Assembly (NCBI RefSeq): GCF_027359575.1
Contig: NZ_CP114784.1
Span: forward strand, 1,425,819-1,489,818
DNA length: 64,000 bases
Direction of reading: 5' to 3'
Source of the DNA: Prochlorococcus marinus str. MIT 0917
GTDB taxonomy: Bacteria > Cyanobacteriota > Cyanobacteriia > PCC-6307 > Cyanobiaceae
In this document: positions 15,877 through 24,361 of the stretch, piece by piece
Layout: every line of letters begins with the position of its first letter
Numbering within the stretch: position 1 is the stretch's first letter
Translations under genes and position numbers: made by a program
The notes under the pieces: generated by a model
The model's database searches: none
Told to the model about the DNA's origin: nothing
Seen by the model: only the letters and a program-made list of their open reading frames with translations

Positions 15877-16158
15877 TTATACTCTACCTAATGTTTTTCG
15901 TAACTTTTTAACAAAGCTAATACCAACTCCGGGTATATTTAAAAGTTCTTCGTCAGATGCAGATATAATTGATTCTGGTGTCATATATCCAGCTTCATAG
16001 AAATTATTACAATTTTTTGTTCCAATGCCTGGTATAGATGTAAGATTTTCACATCTATCTGATAGTTCTTCTTGTTGTTTATTGAAAATACTTAAAATGG
16101 TTGAAAGATTTCTTTTTGTATTTAATAAAATGTTTTTAATGAACATTTCTTGTGCCAA
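15877..16158 (-). CDS. Helix-hairpin-helix domain protein
   Basis: 93 residues. The N-terminal half is a helical segment (KRNLSTILSIFNKQQEELSD). Two helix-hairpin-helix elements follow: LTSIPGIGTKNCNNFYEAGY (about residues 39-58) and LLNIPGVGISFVKKLRKTLG (about residues 72-91). Such tandem HhH units bind the DNA backbone without sequence preference. The small size suggests an accessory DNA-binding protein. The context gives no partner. Confidence 0.75.
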   Translation of the reverse strand: MAQEMFIKNILLNTKRNLSTILSIFNKQQEELSDRCENLTSIPGIGTKNCNNFYEAGYMTPESIISASDEELLNIPGVGISFVKKLRKTLGRV

Positions 16159-16363
16159 TACATATTATTAATATGCAGTAGAAAAAAATTCTTGCAAGCA
16201 TAAATATTTTCTTTTGTTGATTAAATTACTAATTATGCTATAAATTTGTATTTAAAAATACAAAATAACCATATTTATATATGCTTTTCTTATATTAATA
16301 ATTTTTTTGTATAAGTATCTCTTGATTGATCTTCTAATGGCTACTTGACTTTGTAATTAAATC

Positions 16364-17068
16364 TTGCAGATTAATTTTAGATGTAAATCACTTCCTTTGT
16401 TCATAACTGTGTGTGGCCAAAAAGGTGGAGTGGCTAAAACTTGTACCTCAATCCATCTAGCAAGCGTATGGTCTGCTCAAGGGAAAAATGTTTGTTTAGT
16501 TGATGCTGATAGAAATCGATCGGCTCTTGCTTATGGATCCAGAGGTAATCTTGATTTTAATATTGTTCCTGTAGAGGCAGCGGCTAAAGCAACGAGATTC
16601 TCTGAAATTGTTATCACTGATGGACAAGCAAGTACTGATGAAGAAGAATTGAAACATTTAGCAGCTGGATCTGACCTTGTACTCTTACCTACAGCGCCAC
16701 AAGCAAGGTCGGTTGAATTAACTGTTGAATTAGCCTCTTTACTAAAACAGTTAAATATTCCTCATGCAGTTTTATTGGTTAAAGTTGATTTCCGCCAAAG
16801 GCGAATTGCAAATGAAGCAAGAGAAGCTTTAGAAAAATTTGCCCTAACTGTATTACAAGGTGAAATTCCTTTGCTATCTGCTTTTGATAAAGCAGAAAAT
16901 CAAGGAGCAGCAGTAATTGATGCTGTAGATGATAAAGGTCGATCCGATCCCAGGCGAATGTCAGGTTGGTCGGCCTATTGTTCCATTGCTAAACAAGTTC
17001 AATGCCAGATTTCGAAGCACTTGTTAAACATCAACAAAACAGTCGAAGACCTGCAACTGAGCGCTTGA
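16364..17068 (+). CDS. ParA-type ATPase
   Basis: 234 residues with the deviant Walker A box of the ParA/MinD class (CGQKGGVAKTCTSIHLASVW, about residues 18-37), then VCLVDADRNRSAL, and a short LVLLPTAP sheet segment. TTG 16364 is taken as start, with no ATG before the P-loop. No ParB or centromere-like iteron is adjacent, so this is an orphan ParA. It may position some cell cargo (carboxysomes use McdA of this class) or may come from a mobile element. The next gene starts 67 bases inside its 3' end. Confidence 0.8.
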   Translation: MQINFRCKSLPLFITVCGQKGGVAKTCTSIHLASVWSAQGKNVCLVDADRNRSALAYGSRGNLDFNIVPVEAAAKATRFSEIVITDGQASTDEEELKHLAAGSDLVLLPTAPQARSVELTVELASLLKQLNIPHAVLLVKVDFRQRRIANEAREALEKFALTVLQGEIPLLSAFDKAENQGAAVIDAVDDKGRSDPRRMSGWSAYCSIAKQVQCQISKHLLNINKTVEDLQLSA

Positions 17069-17238
17069 AAGTAGTCGAAAGACTGCCTATGTCTACTCAA
17101 GTACCAACTACTGATGGGAAAAATTTGAGTACATTATTTTTTGGTTTTTTAGGAGGACTTTCTGGATCACTGATTGGAACAGCTCTTATTTTTTATCTTT
17201 CAGCCAAAGAATTTATAGACTTTAAACTTCTTTTTTAA
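17002..17238 (+). CDS. 78-aa single-span membrane protein overlapping parA
   Basis: 78 residues. A polar N-terminus (MPDFEALVKHQQNSRRPATE) is followed by one glycine-rich membrane helix (STLFFGFLGGLSGSLIGTAL, about residues 43-62). The frame overlaps the ParA gene by 67 bases. If the later Met (residue 30, MSTQVPTTDG) is the start, the overlap disappears. The close linkage suggests a membrane partner for the ATPase, which is inference only. Confidence 0.5.
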   Translation: MPDFEALVKHQQNSRRPATERLKVVERLPMSTQVPTTDGKNLSTLFFGFLGGLSGSLIGTALIFYLSAKEFIDFKLLF

Positions 17239-17287
17239 AGTTTAATTTCGAATAAAAATTTTTTTATATTTTAAAATTGTCTTAGAT

Positions 17288-19126
17288 TCATATATTTGAT
17301 ATGTGTTTCCTTTTGGCTATTTCTACCATATTAAAAAAAGTTTTTGATTGTTTTAGTAGTTGTTGATAATTGCCAAAGGCAATTATTTTCCCATCTTTAA
17401 ATTCATATATACAATCTGATCTTTCAATTGTGGATAATCTGTGAGCAATAGTGATTATTGTGCAACGTCTACCTATAATTTCAATCGCATCCATGACCTC
17501 TGCTTCTGTTCGGTTATCTAAGGCACTAGTTGCTTCATCTAAAACTAATAATTTTGATTGCCTGTAAAAAGCTCTTGCTATTGCTAGTCGTTGTCTTTGC
17601 CCCCCAGATAGTCTTATGCCATTATCACCAATGGAGGTATGCAACCCCATTGGCATTTCTGATACCAATTCTGCTAATTGAGCCGCCTTAAGTGCATCCC
17701 AAACTCTTCCATTATCTATGATTGCTTTATCTAATCCATATGCAATATTTTCAATAATATTGCTATTTAATAAAGTAATTGATTGCGGAACGTAAGAACA
17801 ACAATCCTGCCAAGCAGGGACTTCTGTATCAGTAACTTCAACTCCATCCAATAATAAATGTCCTTCTGTTGGCCTAAGTAGGCATAGCAATTGATTAGCT
17901 GTGGTGGTTTTTCCACTTCCAGTTTCTCCTACAAAAGCTATTCTTGAACCTATTGGAATAGTTAGATTAATCCCCTTTAAAGTGTATTCTTTACTGTTGG
18001 GATACTTGTAACTCAATTTTTCAAGTTTTATATTATTCCTAGGTTCAATTCCTTGTTTAGTAGGAACGCCTATTGATCTTTTAGTTAGCCTACTAGAAGG
18101 AAGTTCTATTAACTTTAGTATTTCTTCTAAATCAGGTATTGATGCACGCATAGAAGTTAATGCTCTAAATGAATCTTGCAATGGAGGCGTTAGTTTTAAT
18201 GCAGCTACTGCAATTGTTGCTAAGAATGGAACTATCTCAATAAGTATTGAATCGTTTTGCCCGGTTATGTATGGAAAAAGACCAATAACAAAAATCAATG
18301 TAATACCAAAAGGTTCAATTAATGATCTAGGTAATTCAGGTAAAACTTCAGCTTTCCAAATGAATGGGAAAGAGCTTTGACTCGCTAACTGATATCTTTT
18401 CTCAAAGTAAGATTCTGAGCTGGTAAGGTGAACATCTATGATTGTCCGCATTGATTCAGTGAGTATATTATTTGTTTCTTTCTCTAATTTGATTCTTTGA
18501 CGAGATGAATGCCTGATAAAAGGCGTTACAAATAATGAAATAAATATATAAAAAATTAATAGACTTATGATTAAATATAGAGCTATAGATTTTGCTATAA
18601 AAAGGACAGCAATGCATATAAATGTAATCACACATAAACCACTAGAAATCTGAAGGATGGGTCTTACTAGGAATTCTGAGACTCTTGAAATATTGATCAA
18701 TACTTTTGACGATAAATCAGATTTTTTCTTATTTAAGAAGAATTCATATGGTTGAGATAGTAATTTTTTCTGTGCTAGTTCCGATAAGTCTTTCCAAATT
18801 GCTACTCGAAGTCTTTCTTGGGCTGCTTTAAGAAATAATTTTGAAAATGATGCTAGCCAATTCATTGCTATGTATATGAAGACTAGACTAATAACTTTTG
18901 TTTTTGGGTCTTCAGGTATGAAATTTTGAAATGGTAGTGGAGGCTGATTAGGTTGACCTATAAAAACAGTAAACAATCTAGAAACAATTCCAACTACGAT
19001 CACATCGACTAAACCAGTCAAGGCTGCTACAGGAATTAATTTCAATAGCGACCTTCTTCTTCTAACTGGTAGTGCCTTCAGCAGGCGCATTAATAGATGA
19101 TATGTTTTGCTGGTGCCAATAATCAT
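17288..19126 (-). CDS. ABC exporter, fused membrane and ATPase domains
   Basis: 612 residues. The N-terminal half carries about six membrane spans (ALTGLVDVIVVGIVSRLFTV, VISLVFIYIAMNWLASF, CVITFICIAVLFIAKSIALY and others). The C-terminal half is an ATPase with Walker A GETGSGKTT (about residue 400), signature LSGGQRQRLAIARAF (about 503), Walker B LLVLDEATSALD (about 526) and the H-loop IAHRLST. It is a half-transporter that works as a homodimer, of the MsbA/PglK group that exports lipids, lipid-linked sugars or peptides. The GT4 glycosyltransferase nearby (19842) would fit export of a glycosylated product. That link is inference. Confidence 0.9.
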   Translation of the reverse strand: MIIGTSKTYHLLMRLLKALPVRRRRSLLKLIPVAALTGLVDVIVVGIVSRLFTVFIGQPNQPPLPFQNFIPEDPKTKVISLVFIYIAMNWLASFSKLFLKAAQERLRVAIWKDLSELAQKKLLSQPYEFFLNKKKSDLSSKVLINISRVSEFLVRPILQISSGLCVITFICIAVLFIAKSIALYLIISLLIFYIFISLFVTPFIRHSSRQRIKLEKETNNILTESMRTIIDVHLTSSESYFEKRYQLASQSSFPFIWKAEVLPELPRSLIEPFGITLIFVIGLFPYITGQNDSILIEIVPFLATIAVAALKLTPPLQDSFRALTSMRASIPDLEEILKLIELPSSRLTKRSIGVPTKQGIEPRNNIKLEKLSYKYPNSKEYTLKGINLTIPIGSRIAFVGETGSGKTTTANQLLCLLRPTEGHLLLDGVEVTDTEVPAWQDCCSYVPQSITLLNSNIIENIAYGLDKAIIDNGRVWDALKAAQLAELVSEMPMGLHTSIGDNGIRLSGGQRQRLAIARAFYRQSKLLVLDEATSALDNRTEAEVMDAIEIIGRRCTIITIAHRLSTIERSDCIYEFKDGKIIAFGNYQQLLKQSKTFFNMVEIAKRKHISNI

Positions 19127-19297
19127 TCTCTAAAATTACTTACTTTTCAGAAATTATTTATGCTGATTCAGCCAGTTCCTTGGGTGTATGTGTATGAGTT
19201 TTTTACGTAAAAGCTGTCAAATTCATCAAGAAAATTATGAAAAAGTATTATTCAGAGATTATTAAATTGATTTAAATTTGACTATTTTTAAGCTTGA

Positions 19298-19810
19298 TTA
19301 AAATTTATTTGTGGATATAAAATATCCCAAGAAAATTAATATAAGTAACGGCATTAAATAAATAATAATCATAAAACCAGAGAAAAATATAAATAGAATT
19401 AGAAATATCAAAAAGCCTATTAATATAGTTCTCAGAAGTCTTTTGATTCTATTTAGCCAAAATATACCTTTAAGCTTTTCTAGCTTGATTTCTAATTCTT
19501 TACGACTACGATATAATTCTTTAAGTTGTTTTTGGTGCCAATTAATTGAGTCCTCTAATTTTGTTTTGTATACATTCTTTCCAATTTGTTCTAGAAAATT
19601 ATTAGATTTGGAGAATATGGAACGGAATTTTACAATTTGTGCCTCAACTAGGTTTTTGCTAGTATTTGATATTTTTTGATCTATCTCTATAATTTTAGTT
19701 TTGATTTGATCTTCTAAGGCAAAACTTTGATTTGAATTATATTGCACAATTTGATGACTACTATTTTGCCTGTATTTAAAAAAATTAAAAAAAAAGTTTG
19801 CTCTCAACAT
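19298..19810 (-). CDS. Coiled-coil protein with two C-terminal membrane spans
   Basis: 170 residues. A polar lead and a long coiled coil (QIKTKIIEIDQKISNTSKNL through RSRKELEIKLEKLKG, about residues 35-115) are followed by two hydrophobic segments (TILIGFLIFLILFIFFSGFM, IIIYLMPLLILIFLGYF). The arrangement suits a membrane-anchored spacer or scaffold. It is divergent from the glycosyltransferase gene, with only about 30 bases between starts. No family is recognised. Confidence 0.6.
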   Translation of the reverse strand: MLRANFFFNFFKYRQNSSHQIVQYNSNQSFALEDQIKTKIIEIDQKISNTSKNLVEAQIVKFRSIFSKSNNFLEQIGKNVYKTKLEDSINWHQKQLKELYRSRKELEIKLEKLKGIFWLNRIKRLLRTILIGFLIFLILFIFFSGFMIIIYLMPLLILIFLGYFISTNKF

Positions 19811-19841
19811 TTGAATGACTATTATCTAAGATAGTTTCTAT

Positions 19842-20921
19842 GTGAATATTATAACAATGACTTCTATAGTTTTTAATGGTAGCTACATAACAAAAAAAAA
19901 TACAGGTATTGGAGTTGTTTCTAAGAATTTACTATATTCTTTATCAGCCCACAAAATAACTACACTTGTACCAAAAGATATAGGTATAAAAGGTGATATT
20001 TACATACCTAATAACTTATCTCCGGGTTCAGGATTGAAAAGCCATTTTAGACGATTGTACTGGCTTCAAAATGTTGTTCCAACATTAATGAATAATACAA
20101 ATTCTGAATATTTTTTATCACCATTATTGGAAGCACCATTGTTTACCAATGTGAAATCGATTGTTTTGGCACATGATTTAATACCAATTAGGTATCCGTC
20201 GATATCATTTTTAACTTTATACCATTTAGTTTATATCCCTTTAATTTTAAAACAATCAACGATAATTTTATGTAATTCTATTTCTACTGCTAATGATTTG
20301 AATAGTTTTTATAAGGTGCCTATGCATAAATTATTTCCAATTCGGTTAGGATTTAATAATAAAAAGTATTATCCAATAAAAAAAAATAGACAAAAATTCT
20401 TTCTTATTATTGGTAGACATAATCCCCATAAAAATTTAGGAAGGGTTATCAAAGCATTTGCATATGCCAAAATTAATAATTATAAGCTTATTTTTGTAGG
20501 CCCTTTTGACAAAAGGTATACACCAAGTCTTATAAAACTAATTGATGAATATAATCTTGGACATTTGTGTATCTGGAAAGGTTGGATTGATGATGATGAA
20601 AAATTATCATTATTAAACGAATGTCAAGCGCTTATTATTGCGAGTCTTTGGGAAGGATTTGGCCTTCCAGCTCTTGAGGCAATGGCTTGTGGAACGCCGG
20701 TTATCGCTTCTGAAATAGGCGCACTTCGAGAAGTTATGGGAAATTATGCTTATTTTATTGATCCATTAGATATCCAATCCATAGCTTTTGCGATGAATGT
20801 AGTCGTAAATGATAAAAAATGCTTCGAAAAAGCTTTTCAAGAAGGCCCATCTCGAGCTCAGTCTTTTAATTGGTTTGATACTGCTAAAACAATAGAGAAA
20901 ATTATTCAAGAAATCGACTAA
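19842..20921 (+). CDS. Glycosyltransferase family 4 (GT-B)
   Basis: 359 residues. The N-terminal Rossmann domain has the acceptor-side glycine motif (NTGIGVVSKNLLYSL, residues 20-34). The C-terminal domain has FLIIGRHNPHKNLGRVIKAF, LIFVGPFD, and the E-x7-E type donor site EGFGLPALEAMACGTPVIAS. This is a retaining GT4 enzyme that moves a sugar from a nucleotide donor. Acceptor unknown; cell-surface glycan synthesis is usual for island-borne copies. ATG 19842 is chosen. ATG 19857 (MTSIVFNGSY) is an alternative. It may work with the ABC exporter at 17288. Confidence 0.9.
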   Translation: MNIITMTSIVFNGSYITKKNTGIGVVSKNLLYSLSAHKITTLVPKDIGIKGDIYIPNNLSPGSGLKSHFRRLYWLQNVVPTLMNNTNSEYFLSPLLEAPLFTNVKSIVLAHDLIPIRYPSISFLTLYHLVYIPLILKQSTIILCNSISTANDLNSFYKVPMHKLFPIRLGFNNKKYYPIKKNRQKFFLIIGRHNPHKNLGRVIKAFAYAKINNYKLIFVGPFDKRYTPSLIKLIDEYNLGHLCIWKGWIDDDEKLSLLNECQALIIASLWEGFGLPALEAMACGTPVIASEIGALREVMGNYAYFIDPLDIQSIAFAMNVVVNDKKCFEKAFQEGPSRAQSFNWFDTAKTIEKIIQEID

Positions 20922-21013
20922 GATCTCTTTTCTAATCTATGAATTGATAATGTAATTTGGCAATACAAATTTTCTAAATTATCGAATATTTAAAAAATTA
21001 TATCCTTTTCTTA

Positions 21014-21056
21014 TCTAATTAATCAGATTTAAAAATTTGTTGTCTGATTAATTAGA
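21014..21056 (+). terminator. Stem-loop, possible terminator after glycosyltransferase
   Basis: TCTAATTAATCAGA and TCTGATTAATTAGA form a perfect 14-bp stem around a 15-base loop. It lies about 90 bases after the GT4 stop and is followed by ATTACTTTTTC. The stem is AT-rich, so terminator strength is uncertain. Confidence 0.5.
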
Positions 21057-21126
21057 ATTACTTTTTCTAATACAGTTTCACTCTTAATTTATAACTGCTA
21101 TGATAGTTTTTTAGTTTATTTGCAAT

Positions 21127-21300
21127 ATGTCTAGACAAAAATCTAAAAAAAAATTAACTTCTAAAATAATGCAAGCAAATGAGGAGACAAAGACAACACC
21201 TAGAACTGCAAAACTTGTTCTCTTTGTATTTGGTCTAGGTCCTTTGATTCTTATGTGTATATTTTTATTCTCAAATGGATTTTTCAATTCTCCTTTATAA
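21127..21300 (+). CDS. 57-aa membrane protein
   Basis: ATG 21127 opens MSRQKSKKKLTSKIMQANEE, a basic lead, followed by one membrane helix (TAKLVLFVFGLGPLILMCIF) and a short hydrophobic end NGFFNSPL. The length and layout match the many one-helix proteins of picocyanobacteria. Role unknown. Confidence 0.6.
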   Translation: MSRQKSKKKLTSKIMQANEETKTTPRTAKLVLFVFGLGPLILMCIFLFSNGFFNSPL

Positions 21301-21471
21301 TGTAGAAATTTTTTAGATGATGAATACTCATCAGTATTTTTGATCTGTAAATTAGTTCCTAAGCGTTCTTTTTTCTTTTGTCTTCTTTTTATAACATCAT
21401 TTGTTGGTTGATCGATATATCAGCAATTTATTTTGTGTTTCTAGCTAAACTTTGTTTTTATTGGAAGACTA

Positions 21472-21789
21472 ATGCAACTCTATTTGGTTGATTGCCAGTT
21501 CACAGATACTGATAACCAAATTGCTGCTTACAAGCAGTTTGTAAAATTTTGGGAAAATGGAGAGATGTCTAAACAAGATAATTTTGATGGATTTGAAATG
21601 CTATTTCGTGTTCATGCTCCTGGAGAGGGTCGTGTTGTTATTCTCTGTAATGCAAATGGTGATAAGGAACTTTTCCAACATTTTGCCCCATGGAGAGCTC
21701 AGTTTGGCATAGATATGGAAATCACTCCAGTTATAAGCTGTCAAAATGTTGTTGACTATCATAAGGAATTATTCGAAAAAATGTCTTAA
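21472..21789 (+). CDS. DUF3303 family protein
   Basis: 105 residues with the whole DUF3303 pattern: an N-terminal strand (MQLYLVDCQFTD), FWENGEMSKQDNFDGFEMLF, APGEGRVVILCNANGDKELF, HFAPWRAQFGIDMEITPVIS, and C-terminal DYHKELFEKM. It looks like a dimeric ferredoxin-like alpha/beta barrel subunit. The family is common in marine cyanobacteria and has no known reaction. Cytosolic. Confidence 0.8.
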   Translation: MQLYLVDCQFTDTDNQIAAYKQFVKFWENGEMSKQDNFDGFEMLFRVHAPGEGRVVILCNANGDKELFQHFAPWRAQFGIDMEITPVISCQNVVDYHKELFEKMS

Positions 21790-21866
21790 ATGTACTCAAA
21801 AAATATATTAGTTTTTTAATACTTTATTTAATTTATACATAGATTATAAAGTTTTAAAAGATTTAT

Positions 21867-22043
21867 TTATTTTTTTGAGATAGCATTTTCGCTGGTCCAT
21901 ATATTTTTGAAGTTGGCTTTATTTTTTAGTAATTGAATAGGAAGGCTTGCTAATACTGCTAATGAAATTAAAGCAAAAGAATCAGTTGTAAATCTAGCAA
22001 TTCCCCATTCTGATGAGGCTAAAGCAAAAATAGATAGATGCAT
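21867..22043 (-). CDS. 58-aa protein with one hydrophobic helix
   Basis: ATG 22041-22043 opens MHLSIFALASSEWGIARFTT. A helix (DSFALISLAVLASLPIQLL) follows, then a polar end (KNKANFKNIWTSENAISKK). The reading is strongly protein-like and the gene stands alone. It may be a thylakoid or plasma-membrane peptide. Family unknown. Confidence 0.55.
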   Translation of the reverse strand: MHLSIFALASSEWGIARFTTDSFALISLAVLASLPIQLLKNKANFKNIWTSENAISKK

Positions 22044-22309
22044 AAAATTAATGATGTTTAAAAAATTTTATCAGACTTGTCATTATAAATTTAATTACTT
22101 ATTAAAAATTATTGTATTTACCAACTATATAAGAAACTTGTATGTATCAATTAATTTAATGCTTATAAAAGATGAACTCAAGCTTTTTGTAGCTTGTAAC
22201 AATTAATTATAATTTCTTTATTTCTAAATAGATTTTTTCTTTTTTGTCCATTTCATTTTTAAGTTCCTTGCTTGGCTCTAGTAGATCAAAGTTATTTCTA
22301 TTATTTCTT

Positions 22310-22981
22310 TCAATTTGCCCATGTGATTGACTCTTTAAATTCTTTACTGTTTTCTATCTCCATAACCTCTTTAGCTTTATCTGTTCCTACATTAATTACA
22401 AAAGCCAATCTATTAGATTTGCCATCGCCTTGGTAAGAATGCCATGTTTTTTGATTAATTCGCGAGAATATTAGGGCTCTATTTACTTTCCAATCAACTA
22501 CAACCCCTTCACTTGGGGAAAGAATTTTTCCATTAAACAATATATAGTTTGGGCAAGGATAAATAATTGTACCGATATTTTTTTCTGGCTTTAAATAAAT
22601 TACCGTAGATAACAATTTAGAAGCTACGTCATCATGAATTTGGTATTTATAATCTTTACCAGTCACTACAATTTTATAATCTATATACTCTATAAGATTG
22701 GATTTTGCAGGACAAAGTTTTGAAAGTATTGAATAAAAAAATTCTTCATACTTATTATGCATAGATATGATATTATCAATGGATAAAGGACCTCCTTTTG
22801 TGGCTTTAGGCTCGATATTCTTATCTTTGAAAATACGTGCTTGATAGATTGTAGTGAATTGAGTTGAAGGTACTTTTGAAATATCAAATCGATTGAAATA
22901 TTGCATTTCATTATCAGAAAAAAAATTATCTAGGATGAGGTACTTAAAAAAATATTTACTTCGAATAGGGATTTCAACCAT
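22310..22981 (-). CDS. 2OG-Fe(II) oxygenase-like protein, 223 aa
   Basis: A double-stranded beta-helix enzyme pattern: Fe ligands His-x-Asp in YQIHDDVASKLLSTVIYL (about residues 114-131) and the distal His in TWHSYQGDGK, followed by the 2OG-binding Arg in NRLAFVINVG. This matches small prolyl-4-hydroxylase-like oxygenases found beside glycan genes. The C-terminus may be cut short. After the stop, another frame reads on as SHGQIERNNRNNFDLLEPSK and LKNEMDKKEKIYLEIKKL, so a one-base frameshift near 22320 could have removed about 38 residues. Substrate unknown. Confidence 0.7.
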   Translation of the reverse strand: MVEIPIRSKYFFKYLILDNFFSDNEMQYFNRFDISKVPSTQFTTIYQARIFKDKNIEPKATKGGPLSIDNIISMHNKYEEFFYSILSKLCPAKSNLIEYIDYKIVVTGKDYKYQIHDDVASKLLSTVIYLKPEKNIGTIIYPCPNYILFNGKILSPSEGVVVDWKVNRALIFSRINQKTWHSYQGDGKSNRLAFVINVGTDKAKEVMEIENSKEFKESITWAN

Positions 22982-23201
22982 CTGTATAGTTTATAAGGTT
23001 TATTTAACTTAAGACTGTAAATTGAATATAGATATTCACATTAATCAATTCTTTATAATTTTCAATTAAATATTAATTGCTTGGAAGAGAATCATGTGAG
23101 CTAGCCTTGATTTACCCTACTTTTTCCGGCAGTTTTAATATACTAATTTTCCCGCATACCTATGTGTAACCATTTGGTGTGACTAAAAGACTCTTTTATA
23201 C

Positions 23202-23248
23202 CAATTAAAAAGGAGCCCTTCCAGGCTCCATGGATCAATTGGGTAATA
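23202..23248 (-). repeat. Second copy of the ssrA 3' flank (att-like direct repeat) with terminator hairpin
   Basis: 47 bases, 43 of them identical to 24312-24358. It includes a hairpin (GGAGCC and GGCTCC around CTTCCA) followed on the minus strand by TTTTTAATT, so it still has terminator form. The only four differences from the other copy lie in the stem and keep it paired. With the other copy it brackets the PDZ-protein gene. Confidence 0.85.
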
Positions 23249-23299
23249 CGTTGCCTCTATATTGATGTGAGATGGAACTAGATCAGCTAGAAAGTGCTA

Positions 23300-24115
23300 A
23301 TGAAACGCTTACTAATTGCACCTCTAATACTCGCTCTTTCTTCACCAGCTTTTGCAGGGATTCCAGAGTCATTAAAACCAACCAAGTGGATGAAAATCGA
23401 TGAGGCTTGGATTATTGATACTGAGGACGTAGAACTTAAGGGAAGTAAATTCCGTTTTTATGTAGAGAGAAGAGCGACAAAAGATGAGGTAGGTGAAAGG
23501 GATTACATAGCTAGTTATGTAGGCAAATTGAGATTGAGATGTAGTGATTTTTCAAGCAAAATTGAAGTTAGATACGACAATCCACCTTTTGGCTCTTACT
23601 ACCAAGGGGGTGCCTGGGAGAAAATTAGACCTGATATGATGGCTTATCAACTTGCAAATTATTTTTGCTTTTTAAGTGGAGTAGAGGGCTATACAAGGGA
23701 AGGTGAAGAAGAATATGTAGGACTAGGGATACACATGTCTTCAGATCAAAAGACTGGAAATATAGTTATTAATCGGGTCATAAAAGATTCTCCAGCAGCT
23801 AAATCAGGAGTTATGCAAGGTGATGAGCTCATCTCTATTGATGACTGGTCAATGAAAGGTTTGGGTATTGATAAAGCCCTCCAGTTGATGAAGGGAGAAG
23901 AAGGAGAGAAAGTCAGTATCGTTATTCAAAGAACAAATGAATTAGATAAGATCAAGTTCAGTTTTAAAAGAGAGAAGATCACAATTGATGAGCCTGATTG
24001 GGTAAAGAAAATAATTAAAACAGTTCAAAGCAAGCCAGTCATAGAGGAAAGAACTGGACGGACAAATTGCGATTCTCCTGTTTGGCGCAATAGACCTGAG
24101 TGTTTTGATTACTAA
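23300..24115 (+). CDS. Secreted PDZ-domain protein
   Basis: About 271 residues from ATG 23300 (a GTG two codons upstream is also in frame). The signal peptide is MKRLLIAPLILALSSPAFA. Next comes a beta-rich domain of about 100 residues (EDVELKGSKFRFYVERRATK) resembling surface-exposed bacterial domains. A PDZ domain follows (GLGIHMSSDQKTGNIVINRV, then IKDSPAAKSGVMQGDELISI), and the protein ends with a cysteine pair, NCDSPVWRNRPEC. No protease triad is present, so it is a peptide-binding periplasmic protein. It is the only gene between the two ssrA-flank repeats and has higher GC than the island genes west of it. It may be cargo of an integrated element. Confidence 0.8.
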   Translation: MKRLLIAPLILALSSPAFAGIPESLKPTKWMKIDEAWIIDTEDVELKGSKFRFYVERRATKDEVGERDYIASYVGKLRLRCSDFSSKIEVRYDNPPFGSYYQGGAWEKIRPDMMAYQLANYFCFLSGVEGYTREGEEEYVGLGIHMSSDQKTGNIVINRVIKDSPAAKSGVMQGDELISIDDWSMKGLGIDKALQLMKGEEGEKVSIVIQRTNELDKIKFSFKREKITIDEPDWVKKIIKTVQSKPVIEERTGRTNCDSPVWRNRPECFDY

Positions 24116-24194
24116 ACCAGTTGGCCTGACTTAGGTCAGTCCTTTTTTATGTTTTTGAGATGATTGAGAATTGCTTCTCAAGAGGAATATTGGA

Positions 24195-24265
24195 TTTTGC
24201 CCCCAGTTTTGCCCCCGAAAATCGTGCAGATCTTTATTTGATTTTTTGCCCCCGATTTTGCCCCC
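24195..24265. repeat. Four TTTTGCCCCC decamers in two pairs
   Basis: Copies start at 24195, 24207, 24244 and 24256. Within each pair the spacing is exactly 12 bases, and the pairs are 49 bases apart. They lie 47-117 bases from the att-like repeat at 24312. Short direct repeats at such distance from a core site are typical of arm-type binding sites of tyrosine recombinases. That identity is inference. Confidence 0.7.
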
Positions 24266-24311
24266 AAAGACTATTTTGCTTTTTTTTGAGATCTTGAGAC
24301 TCGTTGTGCTG

Positions 24312-24358
24312 CAATTAAAAAGGACGCCTTCCAGCGTCCATGGATCAATTGGGTAATA
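24312..24358 (-). repeat. ssrA 3' flank: att-like direct repeat with intrinsic terminator
   Basis: This is the copy directly downstream of tmRNA on the minus strand. It contains the hairpin GGACGC, loop TGGAAG, GCGTCC, then TTTTTAATT, a proper rho-independent terminator for ssrA. The block CCATGGATCAATTGGGTAAT is repeated at 23229. Confidence 0.85.
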
Positions 24359-24361
24359 AGG

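Noticed and set aside
17288-19126. Type I secretion ATPase partner for the RTX protein
   Set aside because: The ABC exporter lacks the N-terminal C39-like domain often seen in such systems, and no membrane-fusion protein gene is adjacent. The link cannot be supported.
24195-24265. CRISPR array
   Set aside because: Repeats of 10 bases with 2-base and 27-base gaps do not fit CRISPR, and no cas genes are present anywhere in the window.
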